Shown one piece after another: positions 20,351 through 23,687 of a stretch of 23,687 nt of DNA. Source of the DNA: a virus; the IMG/VR virus record IMGVR_UViG_3300037185_000071, positions 1 through 23,687 of that record, one strand, 5' to 3'. The notes under the pieces were generated by a model that was not told where the DNA came from, did no database searches, and saw nothing but the letters and a program-made list of their open reading frames with translations. The translations under genes and the position numbers were made by a program. The stretch's first letter is position 1. The number at the start of each line of letters is the position of its first letter.

Positions 20351-22234
20351 TCAGAAATTGAGCGGGGTGGGATGTGCGCGCTGGTAAGCGCGCTCCTTGG
20401 CTTCGATGCGGGCGAGCTCGTCAGCTTCCTCAGAAGCTGTGAGGATTCGCTGGGCGCGATTGATGGGCGCCGGCGCGGTCGTGACGCGGGTCGAAAGCAC
20501 CGGATCGGCAGCAGTGCCGCGATCGGTCTGCGGAGCAGTCGCGGCACCGCGGTCCATGCCGGTGGCGACATGCCCATCAGGGCCGCGCTGCTCAGACATC
20601 CAGGATGCAAGCGATCCGTCTGGCGCAATCGTCCTATGCTCGCGACGCACCCATGTGCGTGCCCGGCGCTTCGCCTCTTCCGCCCGCGCGGCGTGTTCAC
20701 TATCCCAGGCGATCTCCGGCTCCACAGAGCCTGCCCGGTGAATAATCACCGGCGCCCGCGAAATGCATGTGGCCGCCGAACACACCAGGTCCGATCCGTG
20801 GAAGATCGCGGCTGTCACCGGATCGCCGTTCGGATCGAAGTAGACTGTGACGTACTTTCCCTCAAGGGGGATCAAAGCCTCATCGAAAAACTCATAGCGG
20901 TTCTTTTCACCAAGCGGCGAAGTGGCTTCGCAGTGGACCATGTGCCGGCGCACCATGAGGTCGCGCCGCTCGGGCCGGAGCAGGTGTTCGAGCTTGGATG
21001 GCCATGGCCGCATGGGTTGCTGGGCAAGATCGGTCTGCCACCGCTCAGCAGGCACCCAAGATCCGAAGAGCGGGCCGGCGTCGATCCGCTCGTGATTGCG
21101 CACGTCAATTACCTGCTGGAACGCGGCCATCGCCTGCGTGATAGTCAGTAGCTCGTTCCGCGGATCCCTGCGCCCTTCGCGGTATGCCGTGAGACGCTTA
21201 TTCATCTCCTCTTCCTCACCGCGGAATCGTCCGATCTGACCCGGCAGGCGGGAGAGATACGTCCAGGTGGTGTTCCACCAATTTTCGATCAGCTTTTGAC
21301 GGGGCATGTACGCCGTGAGGCGCTCGATGCCGGCCAGGTGGAAAAACTCATTCATCCGCTCGGCCTCCCATGACCCTCGCTCCAGATAGGCCATCCCCCA
21401 TAGGCCGGTCTGCCGCATCGCATGCCCCATGGTCGCGATCAGGTCCTCGGCGCGGTAGCTCTGCGCAGCGCGCACCACCCATGACACGGCCGGCACGTAC
21501 CCCGAGCCACAATCGAGGATCGGTAGCACCTGGAAGCGACCGACCTTGACGCCGTATTTGTCAGCGCATGGATCGCCGCCACCCCAAGGCCACGGCACCT
21601 GGACAAGGAAGTTCACGGAGCCGTCATCTGATGAGAATTGCTCTCCTGCGTGCAGCCGGCGCTCTTCCGAAGGATGTTTGTGGAGTATACCCGGCGTGTA
21701 GACGCTGTTGAGCACGGCCTCCGTGGGCGACCGGTGATGATCCACCACGGCAATCGCGACCTTGATCTTTTTGCGTAGTGACGGCGGCAGATACTGGCGA
21801 TCCGGCCGAGCGTCGAGATACGCCTTGAATCCAGGAGGACAGCAGGGGTGATTCGCCGCCAGTCGCACGGCGAGGGCGTAGCTCCCGCCAGCCTTCGTCC
21901 GGTTCATCTCAAGATACAGCCGCCGGGCTAGCGCGATGAACTCCGGCGGAAGGGAGAAGCGAACTAGGACGGTCGGAGCACCGAACTGGCTCTTACTTTC
22001 AGGCCAAACATTCGAAATGGCATCCGACAATTCGCCCGCAGCCAGGTCCTCATCGATTCGGGGCGACAGATTCCCAGTTGCATAACGGGATTGCTCGGAT
22101 CCATTCGCTAGGCTTTCCCCACCCGCTGTTTCATGCGGTGATCTTGGACCGGTCGCAGGATCTCCCTGCGCACCATTGCACGGCGAGGAAAGTGGAGTCA
22201 TGGACGGGGTAGTACCGAGCTTCATGGCGGGCAT
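20351..22234 (-). CDS. Mu-type DDE transposase (A protein)
   Basis: This 627-residue enzyme would nick phage ends and join them to target DNA during integration and replicative transposition. The RNase H-like core lies at about 195-330: first acid D203 or D204 (EQFSSDDGSVNF), second acid position LERGSWEAERM (E285) and third acid E317 (PRQKLIENWW). E317 is 32 residues after E285, as in DDE enzymes. The second acid is normally Asp, and here it appears to be Glu. A beta-barrel region follows (GKYVTVYFDPNGDPV near 459-473), and the C-terminus is Arg/Glu-rich, where a MuB-contacting tail would lie. The start ATG at 22234 shares its A with the upstream stop (TGATG). Confidence 0.85.
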   Translation of the reverse strand: MPAMKLGTTPSMTPLSSPCNGAQGDPATGPRSPHETAGGESLANGSEQSRYATGNLSPRIDEDLAAGELSDAISNVWPESKSQFGAPTVLVRFSLPPEFIALARRLYLEMNRTKAGGSYALAVRLAANHPCCPPGFKAYLDARPDRQYLPPSLRKKIKVAIAVVDHHRSPTEAVLNSVYTPGILHKHPSEERRLHAGEQFSSDDGSVNFLVQVPWPWGGGDPCADKYGVKVGRFQVLPILDCGSGYVPAVSWVVRAAQSYRAEDLIATMGHAMRQTGLWGMAYLERGSWEAERMNEFFHLAGIERLTAYMPRQKLIENWWNTTWTYLSRLPGQIGRFRGEEEEMNKRLTAYREGRRDPRNELLTITQAMAAFQQVIDVRNHERIDAGPLFGSWVPAERWQTDLAQQPMRPWPSKLEHLLRPERRDLMVRRHMVHCEATSPLGEKNRYEFFDEALIPLEGKYVTVYFDPNGDPVTAAIFHGSDLVCSAATCISRAPVIIHRAGSVEPEIAWDSEHAARAEEAKRRARTWVRREHRTIAPDGSLASWMSEQRGPDGHVATGMDRGAATAPQTDRGTAADPVLSTRVTTAPAPINRAQRILTASEEADELARIEAKERAYQRAHPTPLNF

Positions 22235-22968
22235 CAGTCTTGGTGAGGCATGCCCTTGTCGACCCAGGCGGCGGTGCAGGCGCGCAGTTCGTCAGGCATC
22301 TGGCGGAGCAGCGTCGCCCATTCGTTGACGGTCTTCTCCCAAGTGGCCTTCCCGGGCATCTCCCCCTGGCGCCAGTGCTTCACGAGCAGGCTCGTGCGAA
22401 GCTTCTGCACACCGGCCCAAATATTCTGAGGGTGATTGGTCGCGGCCTTGCCGCCCTTGCCGCCGCCAGCCACGAGGAACATGCCGCTGACTGCCGGCAT
22501 CACCCGGTTCATGGCGATGCCACCCGTCTCGATCGCTTCGCGCAACTCGCGGGCCTTCTTCCGTGTCTTTTCGGTCACCGGGTAGCAGGTGCCATCGTCG
22601 AGATCGATAGTCTCGCCATCCGGGGCCTGCTCCACCTGGTCGCAGATCCCGAGGGCCTTCGCCCGGGCGAGGTAGCGGTAGGCAGTCGCCGTCCCTATCC
22701 CAAGCTCCCGCGCAATCGCGGCTTTGAAGCCATCTTCCCGGTTCGAAGTCTCATCGTGAGACTTCGAAGAGCCTTTTGGGATCAAATTGGCGTTTTTGTC
22801 GAGGAGGTAGAGGCCCCGAAGGCGCTCGATTTCCCTCGTAAACTCATCCCCGACGCGCAGGCCTTCGCGAAGAAGCTCGCGAGCGCGATTCCACGCCGGA
22901 TCGAGCCGGGCAGCGGAAGAAGGAATTAATGACCGAGAGGCAGTGTGTGCCAGAGAGGTAGTTTCCAT
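22234..22968 (-). CDS. Helix-turn-helix early protein before the transposase
   Basis: This 244-residue protein has a helix-turn-helix at about 81-103 (FKAAIARELGIGTATAYRYLARAK), followed by an acidic stretch and a basic, Lys/Gly-rich segment (AGGGKGGKAA near 167-176). The C-terminus is helical with Trp residues. It begins at ATG 22968; the frame extends to 23106 but that part is antisense to a likely rightward gene. Its stop overlaps the transposase start. Position suggests a regulator or transposition partner, comparable to the small regulators before A in other transposable phages. Confidence 0.7.
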   Translation of the reverse strand: METTSLAHTASRSLIPSSAARLDPAWNRARELLREGLRVGDEFTREIERLRGLYLLDKNANLIPKGSSKSHDETSNREDGFKAAIARELGIGTATAYRYLARAKALGICDQVEQAPDGETIDLDDGTCYPVTEKTRKKARELREAIETGGIAMNRVMPAVSGMFLVAGGGKGGKAATNHPQNIWAGVQKLRTSLLVKHWRQGEMPGKATWEKTVNEWATLLRQMPDELRACTAAWVDKGMPHQD

Positions 22969-22978
22969 GGAAAACGGG

Positions 22979-23488
22979 TTATTTTCTGCGTTGCTTGCGC
23001 TTCCGTTTGGCGGCAGGCTGCAAGCATGGACGCGACCGATCTTTCCCACCTTGATGACCGGCTCGAAAAGATAGCGGATCAACTTCGCACCCAGGTGCGC
23101 GAACACATTGGTCAGATTGCGGGGCTGCGCGGGGAAATGATAGGGGTGACGCGCCAGCAGGATCGCTTGGCGAAGACGAGCGAAGAGGTTGGCTATCTCC
23201 GAGGTCAGATGAGTCTCGTGTGCGACGAGCTGAAAGCCCTTCGGCGAACCGTAGACAACCTCTTGCTTCAGCGAGCTTCGCAGTTGCCGAGCAGAGAAGC
23301 GGATTCAGGTCCTCCCATTCCTCGGGATACCACCGGTCAAGCTCACTGATCGCTTCCCAGGCGAGTCGGACGGATTCGCCGGCTGCATCGACATGCCGAA
23401 GGACTCTGGCTAGGTCGCTCATTCCGCCTTGCCCGTTGTTCTCCGCCAGGATCCGTCGCATCTCGGAGATAAATTCCTCGCGGCTCAT
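22979..23488 (-). CDS. Small early protein, C-terminal half doubtful
   Basis: The start ATG at 23488 overlaps the upstream stop (ATGA), which supports it. Residues 1-85 look real (MSREEFISEMRRILAENNGQ, then RWYPEEWEDLNPLLCSATAK and LRFAEGLS). From about residue 85 the frame reads as Ser/Pro/Arg-rich filler ending in a basic tail (KRKRKQRRK). That part lies opposite a coding-like rightward frame. The gene may be shorter in reality because of a frameshift or sequencing error, or the two genes may truly overlap. No family was recognised. Confidence 0.5.
   Translation of the reverse strand: MSREEFISEMRRILAENNGQGGMSDLARVLRHVDAAGESVRLAWEAISELDRWYPEEWEDLNPLLCSATAKLAEARGCLRFAEGLSARRTRDSSDLGDSQPLRSSSPSDPAGASPLSFPRAAPQSDQCVRAPGCEVDPLSFRAGHQGGKDRSRPCLQPAAKRKRKQRRK
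23026..23349 (+). CDS. Possible rightward coiled-coil protein
   Basis: This is the only coding-like frame on the plus strand. It encodes 107 residues with a clear coiled coil (LDDRLEKIADQLRTQVREHI, then DRLAKTSEEVGYLRGQMSL and DELKALRRTVDNLLLQ), and a polar Pro-rich end. A GGCAGG-like site lies upstream of the ATG at 23026. It faces away from the HTH-transposase operon and runs into the leftward 23488 gene. Composition favours it over the opposite frame for its first 80 codons. Function is unknown. Confidence 0.5.
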   Translation: MDATDLSHLDDRLEKIADQLRTQVREHIGQIAGLRGEMIGVTRQQDRLAKTSEEVGYLRGQMSLVCDELKALRRTVDNLLLQRASQLPSREADSGPPIPRDTTGQAH

Positions 23489-23687
23489 TCCGCACCTCCG
23501 TCGCAGGGCTGCTTGGCACGTCGGATCCGTTCAGCCCGACGTTCGGTAGCATTGAGAAAATTGAGGGGCACGGGTTCCCCACGGCGGATTGATGCGATAG
23601 CACTTTCAATGCGCTCGGCCTCTGCTTGGCTCTCGTGGGCAGCCCAGCGAAGTTTCTCTGCACGATGAATCAAAAACGGCAGCCAGC
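23485..23687 (-). CDS. Small basic helical protein, 5' end outside window
   Basis: The visible 66 or so residues (RAEKLRWAAHESQAEAERIE, then LNFLNATERRAERIRRAKQP) are charged and helical. The frame remains open to the window edge; an internal TTG at 23673 is a possible but weaker start. The stop overlaps the next ATG by ATGA. No family was recognised. Confidence 0.55.
   Translation of the reverse strand, partial: WLPFLIHRAEKLRWAAHESQAEAERIESAIASIRRGEPVPLNFLNATERRAERIRRAKQPCDGGAE

Noticed and set aside
19391-21151. Long plus-strand frame of 586 codons
   Set aside because: It lies opposite the transposase and B ATPase genes, which have clear motifs; its own sequence has no domain signature and is a GC-rich antisense shadow.
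22969-23106. N-terminal extension of the helix-turn-helix gene to 23106
   Set aside because: The added 46 residues lie opposite the coiled-coil frame and lack protein-like character; ATG 22968 gives a sensible start.
1-23687. tRNA, rRNA or phage end sequences
   Set aside because: No cloverleaf-like or ribosomal sequence was recognised, and the phage continues past both window edges, so the terminal transposase binding sites are not expected here.

Overview
The window is the interior of a Mu-like transposable (pro)phage. Nearly every gene is on the minus strand, so the phage reads from right to left: early genes lie at high coordinates and head and tail genes at low coordinates. The diagnostic set is a Mu-type DDE transposase followed by a MuB-like AAA ATPase, a Gam-like DNA-end protector, a DUF3486-like small terminase subunit, a Mu gp28-like large terminase, a DUF935-like portal, a MuF-like head morphogenesis protein, a gpG-like protein, an I-protease domain fused to a gpT-like major capsid domain, and gp36/gp37-like connectors. 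Both window edges cut genes. No attachment end, tRNA, rRNA, CRISPR array or clear terminator was seen.

The DNA is GC-rich with a matching codon style throughout. Protein flavour (the DUF6745-type protein, the GDV-type small protein, the gpT-like capsid and the coiled-coil membrane proteins) suggests a host in the Planctomycetota-Verrucomicrobiota group, most likely Verrucomicrobiota such as Opitutaceae. This is inferred from recalled family distribution and is of modest certainty.

Layout from right to left. (1) 23687-22234: two small leftward genes, a possible rightward coiled-coil gene overlapping one of them, and a helix-turn-helix protein. (2) 22234-19346: transposase A and ATPase B, which carry out integration and replicative transposition. 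(3) 19343-14681: about a dozen mostly small early or middle genes, including an AP2-like protein, a 46-residue membrane microprotein, Gam, and a DUF6745 protein carrying sixteen 12-bp repeats. (4) 14684-11106: a KilA-N protein with a perfect hairpin in its coding sequence, a winged-helix protein, the MuF-like protein, a 47-residue protein, a gpG-like protein and a small DNA-binding-like protein. (5) 11043-9191: membrane and coiled-coil proteins, a probable lysis or envelope module, with a small winged-helix gene. (6) 9194-2972: small and large terminase, portal and the protease-scaffold-capsid fusion. (7) 2898-1: a two-domain glycosyltransferase, head-tail connectors, a tail-tube candidate and the start of a further tail gene.

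Many genes are joined by 4-base ATGA stop/start overlaps, so translation is strongly coupled along one or a few long transcripts. Several uncoupled genes have a C-rich CCCCGAT-type tract before the start codon instead of a purine-rich ribosome binding site. The main departures from the Mu plan are the F-like and G-like genes sitting upstream of the terminase genes, the fused capsid polyprotein, and the glycosyltransferase inside the head module.
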